From: Plantago ovata
Taxonomy: Eukaryota > Streptophyta > Magnoliopsida > Lamiales > Plantaginaceae
NCBI GenBank assembly: GCA_028274465.1
Contig: CM051455.1
Coordinates: 71,902,985-71,966,984 of the forward strand
DNA: 64,000 nt
Reading direction: 5' to 3'
The translations under genes were made by a program, and so were the position numbers. Under the pieces are notes generated by a model. It did no database searches. It had not been told where the DNA came from and saw only the letters and a program-made list of their open reading frames with translations. Shown here in pieces: positions 42,458-52,476 of the stretch; position 1 is the stretch's first letter, and each line of letters starts with the position of its first letter.

Positions 42458-43786
42458 AAGTATGTTTGCCTCTTCAAGTTTTTCCTCAATCCTGGAGCTT
42501 TCACAATGTTCTTCTTCGCTTTCCAGATCAGCCTCAATTCCCTCAATGAACTCCTCTTGACGATTAAAATTTCTCTCATTTGTGGAAAAATCAGAATTTT
42601 CCTCCCAGGTCCCAGGCGAACCGCTTGACAGAGCGCAAGCGGAGCGCTTGCCAAGCGCTTCGCTTTGCTCACGCCAAGCGCTTCGCCTGGCTCCTGGAGC
42701 TTCTTTTTTTCTCCTTCTTTCACTCCTGGAATTTCAAGCCCTCCGCTTGACTGCTCCAAGCGCTCAGCCTGGATTTCCAGTGAATTTTCTTCATGCATAT
42801 GACACTCGGAACCCCTTTCTTCACTCATTTTCTCTTCTAGTAACTCGAGCATGACCTCAGATTCTCCTAGAACTTCATACACACACTCCATTCTAGTATT
42901 AAAATCCTCTTGGTATTTACCCGCTACTTCGAGCACATCTCCTCAAACCTTCATTAGAGTGGATAACACCTCTTCTTCCTCTTCGGTGAAGCACTCCTCT
43001 TCACCTTGAGCTTGCGAGTCTTCCACCTCAAAGACGTAATATGGAATATTTTCGCCCGAGCATGTCTTCACTTTATAATCGAAGTTGTCATCATAAGAAC
43101 TAATGGCAATAAGCTTGGGTGCTCGATACATCTCTGAGTAGTCAACCGGTGGCACAAGAGCATGGTTATGTGTCGCAATGAGCAATCTCCCAAAAACCTC
43201 TTTGATTTGGTATACGGTACAATTCTCCATACCGTCACATGCACCATCTTTCACCAACTGCAATTCTTCATCCAATCCCCGATAAAAACAAGTAATCAGT
43301 TCATATTCGCTCAACCGATGATGTGGGCATTCGCTCTTGTAGAGCTCAAATCTCTAGAGCATCGCAGAACCTTTCTCCCTTCCGCTGAGTGAATTCAATT
43401 ATCCGCTTCTTGAGCTCTTCATTTTCCCTAGGCGAAAGGAACCGATCAAGAAAGGCGTCTACGACGTCTTGCCAACTCCTCAGTGATCCCCCAGGCAAAG
43501 ATCTCAACCATTCCTTGGGTTTTCCAGTAAGAGCACATGGAAACAACCGACGCAAGAGCTGATCATCATTCAAATCACGTGGTGGTAACAACCCAACATC
43601 ACGCCGGTATTCTACCACGAATCGTAATGCATTCTCGCAAGGCGAATCTCGGAAGGTAGCTATGCTATAGAGAATTTCATCAGTGACCTCATATAACCTA
43701 GCCTCCGGTTCAAGATAAATCGCCGGCTCTTTCCTTATCGCCTCATACCGGACTTTGAAAGCTTCGTTCAAGCAAACTTCTTCCAT
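42418..43786 (-). pseudogene. Athila Gag (autonomous element), with embedded palindrome cluster
   Basis: The start (43786, MEEVCLNEAF) overlaps a CAGGTATGG sequence. The gag domain follows: AIYLEPEARLYEVTDEIL, DDQLLRRLFPCALTGKP and SWQDVVDAFLDRFLSP-like block. A frameshift near 43345 interrupts ERF-ELYK, and coding resumes (MSEYELITCFYRGLDEELQL, GMENCTVYQIKEVFG). After a stop near 42943 a third frame (42936-42418) runs straight through the CCAAGCG cluster at 42605-42780, translating it as repeated AKRLASAPL / ERLEQSSGG phrases. No zinc knuckle. Homologous to element B Gag, which lacks this cluster. Confidence 0.8.
42605..42780. repeat. CCAAGCG palindrome cluster inside the Athila gag region
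   Basis: AAGCG-NNN-CGCTT units with CTCCTGG and TTCCAG half sites, absent from the homologous Gag at 18726-19925. Confidence 0.85.
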
Positions 43787-43935
43787 ACCTGTCCAACAAC
43801 AAAGCCTTCAACTAACTGTAAGTTTCCGTTAGTTACGCAAAACTTTCACACAATTCAATCAAGAAAGAAATAAGGGGTGGGAAAGAGATGTTGGCTGAAA
43901 AAACCAAAACAAAAACACCAACCAAAGGAGTTAAG

Positions 43936-43952
43936 TCCCGGCAGCGGCGCCA
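43936..43952 (-). promoter_or_regulatory. Athila primer-binding site (one base deleted)
   Basis: The sense strand reads TGGCGCCGCTGCCGGGA, lacking one G against the site at 28705-28722 and with one substitution. Confidence 0.88.
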
Positions 43953-43955
43953 AAT

Positions 43956-45299
43956 TGATGATGTCGTTTTTCACCAATTAAATTTATTTAAAATCCTAAG
44001 AACACTTATCACTACACAAACTAGAGTGCAATGGCAAGTTGTCCCCGAGTGTCGTTCTCTCGGGACCTAACGTGGCTTTGCTTGAGGTTTTTGCTTGTAA
44101 TTTCAGTCAACAAGTTCAAATGTTTATAGAATCGTTCTCTTAGAACAAAGCAACGAGAAATCAGACTGTTGTAATCAAGTTTGGAAAACGGTTGGTGGTA
44201 GAAATCAAATACACATGCATGGGTTACGAATATGTTCACAAGTTCAGTGCGTAAAACCTTCGATCAAGTCTGCTAAGCAACTCGTCTAGGTAACTTTCAA
44301 GACACACATCATGAAAGACCACTATCAATACTTTAGAGGTGCTTGTCACTAAAACCATTTATCTAGCATGCTGCAAATCTCTAACATACAATCCTATAGC
44401 TTTCATTGACCAAGAGTTTGTCACTATACTCAATTCGAATATATTTTATAGGCAGCTAAGAATCATATGAAGGAATTTGCAGCAAGATTGAATCACAATC
44501 TCATGTAAGCATAAACATAACCCATAGCATGCATATTCTACATTCTACCACCAACACAAAAGATTTAGCTACTCATATTCATCACCATAGACATCAATTC
44601 ATATGAATAATAATCAGAATACATCATATCAAACTACAAGACAAGAGAGTGATACAAGTTACCACCAAAGCTGTCACTAATCGGTGGAAAGCAAAGAAAA
44701 CCTCTCCGTAGATGATTACAAAGGATGAATTCCAATCAAAACCTTGAATCCCAAGCTAAAATACAATGTAATCTGAGTTTTCTCTGAGTTTTTGGGCTTA
44801 GGAGCTCTCCAAAACAAAGCTACAGTCCAAAAGATATCCAAAAAATGACCAAAGATCAGATCTAAGAAGGAAAATCCGAAAACGTAACCGCTGCCAAGCG
44901 GAGCGCTTGGGCTTCTGTGCCAAAGCTCCTGGAAAATGAAGCGGAGCGCTTCACTATTCCAGGCGCTTAGCTTGGCTCCTGGGCAGATTTTTGTCTTCAA
45001 ACTCAATCTTTTTGCCCTCGCATGGCCCTCGGGTGCCTTGGACTCATCCTTATCGATGCTTATTGATGCTCAAACACTTACGAACAAGCCACGGAGATTG
45101 GGGAACTTCAACCGGGCCATCTTTTCCATCAAAAAGGCTCGTTTTTAGCTCCAAAAACGCCGTTTCGTACCTAAGTGCCTGAAAATGCAGAAAACACAAA
45201 ACGTGACACTATTCTACAAAACTAACCAAAAAACAATGCTAGAAGATAGCAAAAGAAGGTAAAAAAGACAAGATGAACGCGTCAAAAATATGTTCATCA
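43956..45299 (-). repeat. Athila 5' LTR, family A (1344 bp)
   Basis: Complete. Its palindrome cluster (44892-44976) is reduced to two units. The sense start at 45299 reads TGATGAACATATTTTTGAC. Confidence 0.93.
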
Positions 45300-45304
45300 C
45301 CTGA

Positions 45305-45977
45305 TCAAGGAAAATTTGTTACGATTGTGAACACGACAAATGCACGAGGGGTACATGCACACTTGCTTCACAAAGAAACAAGTCTTAACTGCTTTCAGCG
45401 GTTCAATGCATGGACATATATGATACAGTTGCCTAATGTTCGCCTCCGGAGGAATCCCACTAGCCTGTACGTGCCACGATTGCAGTGGAAAGGCGTTCAA
45501 AAGGTACCGGACTGACATGACCAATAATATAGATGACTCTGTTATGTGTTACATTTACTGTTGGTCCATCACTAACTAATAAACTACATGTCACACAGAT
45601 AATTTCATAAGCTTTCCACAAATCAATAACCATTTTTTACAGGAGAATTGGAGAAGAAAGGGAGAATTGGGGGTATTTTTATTAGAAACTGAAGCAGATT
45701 AATGGAATGCATGTACATTCATTGATTGGTCAATTAAGCCTTGATACATTAAAATGAAATCTTGGAACAAAGTAGATATTTTTATGGATATCTTCATCCA
45801 TTGGCCATTACAACCCGGCTAGTGTAGATTGAGTATGTAGGTTTAGTTATGTGTTCAACAATTCAAGTGATAAAAAAAGTTGTTAAGAGTAATGATGATT
45901 AATTGAGTCTCAATCCTAAGATACAAACTTGGGTTATTGGAACTTTCCTAAAATATCTTGAATTTATACTACAGAGT
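45305..45977 (+). other. Continuation of the sequence split by the Athila element, then an unassigned interval
   Basis: The first 230 bp have an open frame to 45515 with FNAWTYMIQLPNVRLRRN, which I do not recognise. After about 45540 the sequence is AT-rich with no gene. The left limit of the copia fragment that follows is not sharp; it lies before 45978. Confidence 0.35.
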
Positions 45978-46340
45978 TGCTGAAACGGGTATTCAGCAAG
46001 GTTTAAGTCTTTAAGATATTAAACTTGTAGTATACCTTCAATAATAGGTAATTCAACAAAAGATATGTCTCTTATTAAAAGCTGATTACTAAAGTTTGCT
46101 GAAACATGCATTCAGCAAACAAAGGGACTTTTGCAAAGCAATATTTGTTATGGAAACTTGTTTGCATAATGCTGAAACGGGCATTCAGTATTAAAAAGGG
46201 AACAAAGATTGCTGAAACAGGCATTCAGAAAATCTTTGAAGGAACTGAGATGGGAACTCAGCAATGTAAATGCATACTCTCATAATTACTCTATATTATC
46301 TCAATCATAAGATGTATTTGCTGAGACAAGAACTCAGAAA
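45978..46340 (+). ncRNA. Hairpin array 1 in the copia pol to extra-ORF spacer
   Basis: Six small hairpins: GCTGAA ACGGGTA TTCAGC at 45979 and similar ones near 46101, 46172, 46210, 46244 and 46320. All have a 7-nt loop of the form AC-R-N-G-N-A. Stem base pair A-T next to the loop becomes G-C in the fifth and sixth copies on both sides at once. Surrounding sequence is not conserved between copies. Confidence 0.65.
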
Positions 46341-46720
46341 TACAAATGATTATAAAAAATAAAAGAGATAATTAATTAAGGGGGAATTTTGAGCAAACAC
46401 AAAGATCACAAGAATCTTTGATATAGTTAGATAATGTGTTTGATTGACGATTATGATCCCTTGGTTAACAATAAGTAATTATTGTGATGTTTTCGGCACA
46501 GATATACTAAAAGAGCATTGAGTGCTCATTGGTTAATCTGGTTCGTTGATTTAAAGCAAGATTCTTATCCAACGGTACATTTGGTGTGAATTGACACGAT
46601 CTAACAGTTACTCGTTAGTGGGTCACTATGCATTTATTACGCGTGCACCTTCCAAACATTTGTATCTCTGTTTTACCTTGCTGAGATCTTAAATCAATTA
46701 AGACTCTCAAACAACAGAGT
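46341..46720 (+). other. Copia spacer between hairpin array and internal promoter
   Basis: Non-coding. It shares GGGGG, GGCACAGATA, TTAGTGGGTCACTATGCATT and TCTCTGTTTTACC blocks with 60310-60640 of the third copia fragment. Confidence 0.6.
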
Positions 46721-46750
46721 ACTATATAAAGAGGACTCTGCTCATAAGAC
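46715..46750 (+). promoter_or_regulatory. Candidate internal promoter upstream of the copia extra ORF
   Basis: AGTACTATATAAAGAGGA contains a good TATA box (TATATAA at 46724-46730) about 245 bp upstream of the ATG at 46973. The related copy at 60.6 kb lacks it because of a deletion. Confidence 0.45.
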
Positions 46751-46870
46751 AAAAATTTTAAAGACTCTCACAAAAACTTTGCCATTTCAAGCACAAACAA
46801 ACCTCTGAGTTTTCTGCAACTCTCCGATCAAAACTTGCTTTTGCAAAGCCTACTGTTCCGATTTCATTGT

Positions 46871-46873
<3 letters not shown>

Positions 46874-46965
<92 letters not shown>
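46874..46965. repeat. (TA)n microsatellite, about 92 bp
   Basis: An uninterrupted TA dinucleotide run that ends eight bases before the ATG at 46973. ORFs translating it as Ile-Tyr repeats are artefacts. Confidence 0.97.
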
Positions 46966-46967
<2 letters not shown>

Positions 46968-46972
46968 TGAAG

Positions 46973-49014
46973 ATGGCTCCCAAAAGATCATCTAGCTCTG
47001 CCCCAAAAGACCCAAAAACTTCCAAGTCCGAAAAATCAAAAAGCTCCTCTTCTACTACTGTTGTTACACAACAAGCACCTACGATTGTGAATAACAGACT
47101 TTCACAATCGCCCATGGATGGAACTTATCTATGCATTGAAAAATTTAAAGGTAAGATGCAATGGGGTGCTTCTACCCTAAGAGAGCATATGAATGTTATC
47201 TCGGAAGAAGGAGACGCCGTACAAGAAGCGGTGGACTTACTGGAATGAAATGGACTGATGAAATTCATCAGTGCCACAACCACCTACTTGAGCACCATTG
47301 ATGTGCTTGAGTTTTACAACAATGCATTTGTAAATACTGTCACTACAAATGGTGTCACTGAAAAAGTGATTACCACTAGTGTTCAGTCAAAGCAAGTCGT
47401 CCTGAGATGGACTAACATTTCAACTCACTTTGAGCTACCAGTCACCGGAGAATTTGAAGAGGTGACTGATGATACAGAGACCCTTGCTAACTTTTATGCT
47501 GAAGTCAGAAATCCTGAACCAGTTAATGGGGTAGAGGCACCTGCAAAGTTCAACAGAGTGGATGTCAAAAGAAAACACCTAATTGAATCACTCAAATTAT
47601 TGTGCCTGTTTCTCATCAGAGTAGTAGACTCTCAAGTTGGTGGAATTGACCAAATAGGGCTGAAAAGATGGCCCTTATTGAGAATTATCTTTAACAATGT
47701 TAAAACTAAGCTAAATTTGGCTAAGTTCATTATTAACAAACTTGTTGAAAATGTTGAAAAGTTTAAGTTTTCAGTTAAGGATAATTTGGTAAGCCCTGCT
47801 GAGAATGTTTCTTACGGACAAAAGTTGTGCTACCTCATGCAGAAGATGGATTTCGTCGTTAGGGAAAATCTCCCTATAGAATCCGTGTGGATGCTGGGAA
47901 AGCATACCACTGAACTCAAAGCTAACAAAGCTCAAGCTGTCCCTGCACCAGCACATTCAGCAGTTGGCTCAAGAAAGAGGAAACCTCTACAAAAGCTCAT
48001 CTTGCTGACACAGCAACCCCTGCTGATGTTAGTAAGACATCCAAGAAAAAGAAGGTTGCTGAGAAAGCAACTTCTTCAGCCAAGAGTCCAACTCATTAAG
48101 ATGAGGCTGCTGAGAAGAAGAAGGAGATTGATACCTCTTCTTCAGTCCCAACTGCAACTACTTGCAGAACTACAAGGAAGACTGCTAAAAGTGAAGCTCC
48201 AGTCACAGCTGAAAACGCTGTTGACCAAACAACTGATATCTTAGCTACAGTTGTTAAAATGGGAAAGACTAAGGTTAAGAGAACCAAGAAAACTGCTAGA
48301 AAGCAAGTAGCCCCAGTCCCTTCATCTGATAATCACTCATCTTCTGAAGAAATCCCTGGCACACCAGAGGATCAAAAGCTCATCAAAAGGGCAAGACCAA
48401 GACAATCTGGTGATGTAACTGAAAAAGATCTTCCAAGAAGTGGAAATGCAAACCCTGCTGAAGACAAAGATGAAACTGAGTCAACAAACACTCAGGAATT
48501 ACAAGTCCCTCCTCTCCATGAGGTAACAATGGCTCCACAAAGTGATGTGGGAGCAGACTTGTTAAAAGTTGTTGAATCAGCAACAAAAGAAAAGTTGATT
48601 GTTGCTAAAAAAGAAATCAGTCCTGAAAAGGATGTTGCTGAAAAGAGTGTGGTTGCTGACACTCATCAAGAAGGACCGTCCGACGACGCACAGAATGCTG
48701 CTGAAGATGAAATGAACAAAGGCACCTACATAGATCCTGACCAACAGGTACATGATGTACTCAAGTATCTAGAAGTAGATATGGATCAAGAAGTGCAAGA
48801 GAGATCAGATGTCTCTGTGCCATTGTTCATGACCGAAAAAGAGCTAAACGGTCAAATTTCTTCTGCTCAACTTGTTTCCTCTGAAACAAGGGAGAATGCG
48901 GAACAAGCATCTCAACCAGAGCAAACCAAGAAGTCTGCTGAGGAAGAGATCCAAAGAAATGATGCAGAAGCTGATACTTCACCAAGGATTGAATCTACTA
49001 TTGTTGAAGCTCAG
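46973..49014 (+). pseudogene. Copia extra 3' ORF, N-terminal part (env-position protein)
   Basis: The ATG at 46973 starts a Ser/Lys-rich segment ([12 protein letters not shown]), then a globular-looking domain (MQWGASTLREHMNVI, SATTTYLSTIDVLEFYNNAF, SKQVVLRWTNIS, GIDQIGLKRWPLLR). A TGA at 47246 interrupts it but the frame continues. Near 47985 a frameshift moves coding to another frame, which runs through a Lys/Ala/Glu/Thr-rich low-complexity domain (KKKKVAEKATSS; VKRTKKTARKQVAP; acidic from 48700) with a TAA near 48098. It ends CAGTAG|GTAGTT at 49014, where the third copia fragment keeps CAGCAG|GTAGTT. The N-terminal domain has the size and style of plant transposon-protein domains. No membrane or signal segment. 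Confidence 0.65.
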
Positions 49015-49430
49015 TAGGTAGTTGATTCAAATAGTCTATCTTTATCATTATATTTTGATTTATTATCTTTAGCTAACTCGAATTCTTTTCAAACTTCTCA
49101 AGAGACGGATACAAGCAAGAAGCATGCTGAAACTTCTTTATCAGAACCAATTCCTCATGTTCAGCAGGTGAAATTGTTTTTGATAAGTTAACTAAGTTTC
49201 TTAACTTAGTACTTGTATCTCATGTGTTGTTATTACAGGAACTTGCAAATCAGGATGCTAATCAAGGTCCTGAAGACATGATTATAGAAACTGCACAACC
49301 AATTGTGCAAAATGAGCCTGCCTCTTCTCAGCAGGTAGCTCATTTATCAATAATGGACTCTAATGTATAATCAAGTTGCAAACCTATGCTAATAATAAAC
49401 ATGATCTCTTACACGCTCAGTTGGAAACAT
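49015..49430 (+). other. Exon-intron ladder of the copia extra ORF (fragment 1)
   Basis: Predicted phase-0 exons of 75 bp (49093-49167) and 96 bp (49239-49334) each end in CAGCAG|GT and are separated by introns of 71-78 bp ending in AG. The first acceptor has mutated from CAG to CAA at 49092. The 61.5-62.0 kb region shows the intact version. Confidence 0.6.
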
Positions 49431-49536
49431 CTCTACCTGATCTATAGATCCTTTCTCCTCAAGAGAGTTCAGCGTACATGTACAAGCAATTCAAAAGACT
49501 ACTTTGTCCAAGGTCGTGAAATCTTTCAGCACCTAG

Positions 49537-50822
49537 TGATGAATGAGATTGTTAGACTCCAACAATCAAATAAATTTGTTTTAAGCCAAAGGGCAACTCA
49601 CAACTACCCAAGAGGTAAGATGACCTCGAGTGTCGATCTCTAGGGACTAAACTAGCTTTAACTAATTAACTAAATGTAATTTCAGAAAACAAATTTATCT
49701 CTAACTTAACTTAACAATATATGGAGAAAGCTGGTGATAGTATGCTCGTTCTAAGCATCAAGTTCTAATTATGCATGAAAGTGCGACTCGTACTGCCTTA
49801 AAAGTAATTCGATTTACAAACACCAAAGATTGATTTGTAGATGTGTATTTTGAAAGCTTCCTATCTATACTAATACTTGGCTACGGTTGTCAGTCTTAGT
49901 TCAAGCAGTACTTGCAAATTATATATAATTGAATCGATGATCTTGAATTGTCCTAGTGTTTCTAACACCTTTCTACGAAGATATATGGCTTACTCCGATC
50001 AAAGAATCGAATTAAGATAATTAAACAAGTAACAGACTAAGAAACTCAATCATGCATAATACGAACCCTAGCTACGAATTCACATACTATCACCAACTAG
50101 ATGCTTAGCTACTCATATCAATAACACAATCAACAATCATAATTGAAGCAATAATGAATGAAAACATGGTGAATTGAAAGATAAATAGCAGAATTGTGAG
50201 ATACAAGGTTACCACCAAAGGTTGTCAATCTCCGGTGAATGGCTAAAACTCACCATGATCTAGCAAGGTGAGATAAAACGGTGTCCAAATCTCTCCTCTA
50301 GCTCCAAATTCGCTAAGTTACAAAGGTTCTAAGAGAAAATATACCCAGAACAAGCTCTAGGGTTTAAGTCTGAAAAATAATGATAAGAGATATGAAAATT
50401 CACAGATTTTGGGATATATATATAGAGCTATCGGAAGCTCCGCGGCGCACCGCCCCGTACGCGGCGGTGCGCCCGCCACGCGGTGGTGCGCCCCGCACGG
50501 GCAGAACGCGGCCCGTGCGGAATTCCTCCTTTGGATCCTCGAATTCGGCCCCTTGCACGGTTTTGAGCTCCGAAAATTGATCTCTTGGCCTTGAAACTCG
50601 TCTCGATACTCCTTGACACACCACGGGTGATCTCGTTGCACCAAACCATCATTGTTTCATCATGAATTACATCCAAAAATGCGATTTCCACCTAAAACTT
50701 GAAAAGAACAAAAGAAATTGAAAGGTGACACTATTCTAACAAAATGCACTAAAATGCATGCAAGAGGATAGCTAAATTGGTGAAAAAAGACTCGAATGAT
50801 TGTGTAAAAAACACTGTCATCA
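49537..50822 (-). repeat. Family C LTR (1286 bp), 3' LTR of a truncated gypsy element
   Basis: Sense ends TGATGACAG and ATTCATCA. The 136 bp that follow (50823-50958) match the 3' internal region of Athila elements (AACTCCCCAAACCGAACC), showing it is a 3' LTR on the minus strand. CCTAG (49532-49536) is one half of the target duplication; the other is not in view. It interrupts the copia extra ORF. Confidence 0.85.
50413..50510 (-). promoter_or_regulatory. LTR C core promoter: TATA box with GC-rich palindromes upstream
   Basis: In sense, GGCGCACCACCGC, GGGCGCACCGCC and GGGGCGGTGCGCC follow one another (50510-50440), then AGCTTCCGATAGC and a TATATATATA box (50425-50413). Confidence 0.6.
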
Positions 50823-50958
50823 AACTCCCCAAACCGAACCTTTGCTTGTCCTCAAGCAACTAGCTAGACTCTATGCAACCTACATGCAACACAAAGAGGA
50901 GTCTCATGCCAAACAAGAAGAAATAATCGATTGTATCGACCAAGTACTTATGAACAAA
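50823..50958 (-). other. Remnant of the internal 3' end of element C
   Basis: Matches the first 130 bp of the conserved A-element 3' region (CCTTTGCTTGTCCTCAAGCAA). It is cut at 50959 by the insertion of element A copy 2. Confidence 0.75.
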
Positions 50959-52337
50959 TGATGAACGTATTTTTTACGCGTTCATCTTGTCTTTTTTAGC
51001 TTCTTTTGCTATCTTTTAGCCTTGTTTTTTGGTTAGTTTTGTAGAATAGTGTCACGTTTATTGTTTTCTGCATTTTCAGTCACTTAGGTACGAAATGGCG
51101 TTTTTGGAGCTAAAAACGAGCTTTTTTCATAGAAAATGGCCCCGTTGAAGTTCCTTGATCTCCACGGCTTGTTCGTGAGTGTTTGGGCATCAATAAGCAT
51201 TGAGAAGGATGAGTCCAGGGCACCCGAGGGCCGTACGAGGGCAAAAAGATTGAGTTTGAAGACAAAAATCTGCCCAGGAGCCAAGCTAAGCGCCTGGAAT
51301 AGTGAAGCGCTCCGCTTCATTTTCCAGGAGCTTTGGCACAGCAGCCAAGCGAAGCGCTTGGAGGGCCCAAGCGCTTCGCTTGCCAAGCGCTCCGCTTGGC
51401 AGCGGTTACGTTTTCGGATTTTCCTTCTTAGATCTGATCTTCAGTTACTTTTTCCATACTTTTGAACATTGGCCGTTTTGGAGAGCTTCTAAGCCCCAAA
51501 GCTCAGAGAAAACTCAGATTACATTGTATTTTAGATTGGATTAAAGGTTTTGGCATAGGATTTCATCCATTGTTTCATCTACGGAGAGGTTTTTATCAAT
51601 ACCCACTGATTAGTGAAAGCTTGGTCGTAACATTGTATCATTATCTCTTGTCTAGTAGTTTGATTTGATGTATTCTATTTACAATTCATATCATTTGATG
51701 TCTATGTTGATGAATATGAGTAGCTAAATCCTTTGTGTTGGTGGTAGAATGTAGAATATGCATGCTATGGGTTATGTTTATGCTTACATGAGATTGTGAT
51801 TCAATCTTGCTGCAAATTCCTTCATATGATTCTTAGTTGCCTATAGAATATATTCGAATTGAGTATAGTGACAAACTCTTGGTCAATCAAAGCTATAGGA
51901 TTGTATGTTAGAGATTTGCAGCATGCTAGATAAATGGTGTTAGTGACAAGCACCTCTAAAGTATTGATAGTGGTCTTTTATGATGTGTGTCTTAAAAGTT
52001 ACCTAAACGAGTTGCTTAGCAGACTTGATCGAAGGTTTTACGCACTGAACTTGTGAGCATATTCGTAACCCATGCATGTGTATTTGATTTCTACCATCAA
52101 CCGTTTTCCAAACTTGATTACAACAATTTGATTTCTCGTTGCTTTGTTCTAAGAAAGCGATTCTATAAACATTTGAACTCGTTGTCTGAAATAACTAGCA
52201 AAAACCACAATCAAAGCCACGTTAGGTCCCGAGAGAATGACACTCGGGGAAAACTTGCCATTGCACTCTAGTTTGTGTCGTGATAAGTGTTCTTTGGCTA
52301 TTAAAACAAATTTAATTGGTGAAAAACGACATCATCA
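50959..52337 (+). repeat. Family A 5' LTR, copy 2 (1379 bp)
   Basis: Starts TGATGAACGTATTTTTTACG and ends ACATCATCA. Palindrome cluster at 51283-51402. Confidence 0.93.
51283..51402. repeat. CCAAGCG palindrome cluster in LTR A copy 2
   Basis: Units CCAAGCGAAGCGCTTGG and GCCAAGCGCTCCGCTTGG, with GCGCTCCGC beside TTCCAGGAG. Confidence 0.85.
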
Positions 52338-52340
52338 ATT

Positions 52341-52358
52341 TGGCGCCGTTGCCGGGGA
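52341..52358 (+). promoter_or_regulatory. Primer-binding site of element A copy 2
   Basis: TGGCGCCGTTGCCGGGGA, 3 bp after the LTR end. Confidence 0.93.
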
Positions 52359-52465
52359 CTTAACTCCTTGGTGTTTTTGTTTTGGTTTTTTCAGCCAACA
52401 TCTCTTCTTTGCCTTATTTCTGTCTTTTGTTTCTTTTTGACTTGGAAACTCACTACTCTTCATTT

Positions 52466-52474
52466 CAGGTGAGT
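52466..52474 (+). promoter_or_regulatory. Splice-donor-like site just before gag (copy 2)
   Basis: CAG|GTGAGT ends two bases before the gag ATG at 52477. Same site as 28585-28593. Confidence 0.55.
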
Positions 52475-52476
52475 GT

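Larger units (their letters stand above)
33756..45299 (-). mobile_element. Athila-type Ty3/gypsy element, nearly complete (11.5 kb), autonomous class
   Basis: LTRs at 33756-35156 and 43956-45299, with the 5-bp repeat CCTGA immediately outside on both sides (33751-33755 and 45300-45304). Sense order on the minus strand: 5' LTR, primer site, gag, protease, RT, RNase H, integrase, palindrome cluster, 3' hairpin region, PPT-like tract and 3' LTR. A solo LTR of family B sits between RNase H and integrase. All coding domains are present but carry several frameshifts, so this copy is no longer active. Confidence 0.93.

Noticed and set aside
45978..46340. Possible CRISPR-like array (short repeats with spacers)
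   Set aside because: Plant nuclear context, irregular spacing and degenerate repeats; the signal is a hairpin with covariation, inside a retrotransposon.
46758..47115. Minus-strand frames with long Ile-Tyr repeats
   Set aside because: Translation of the (TA)n microsatellite.
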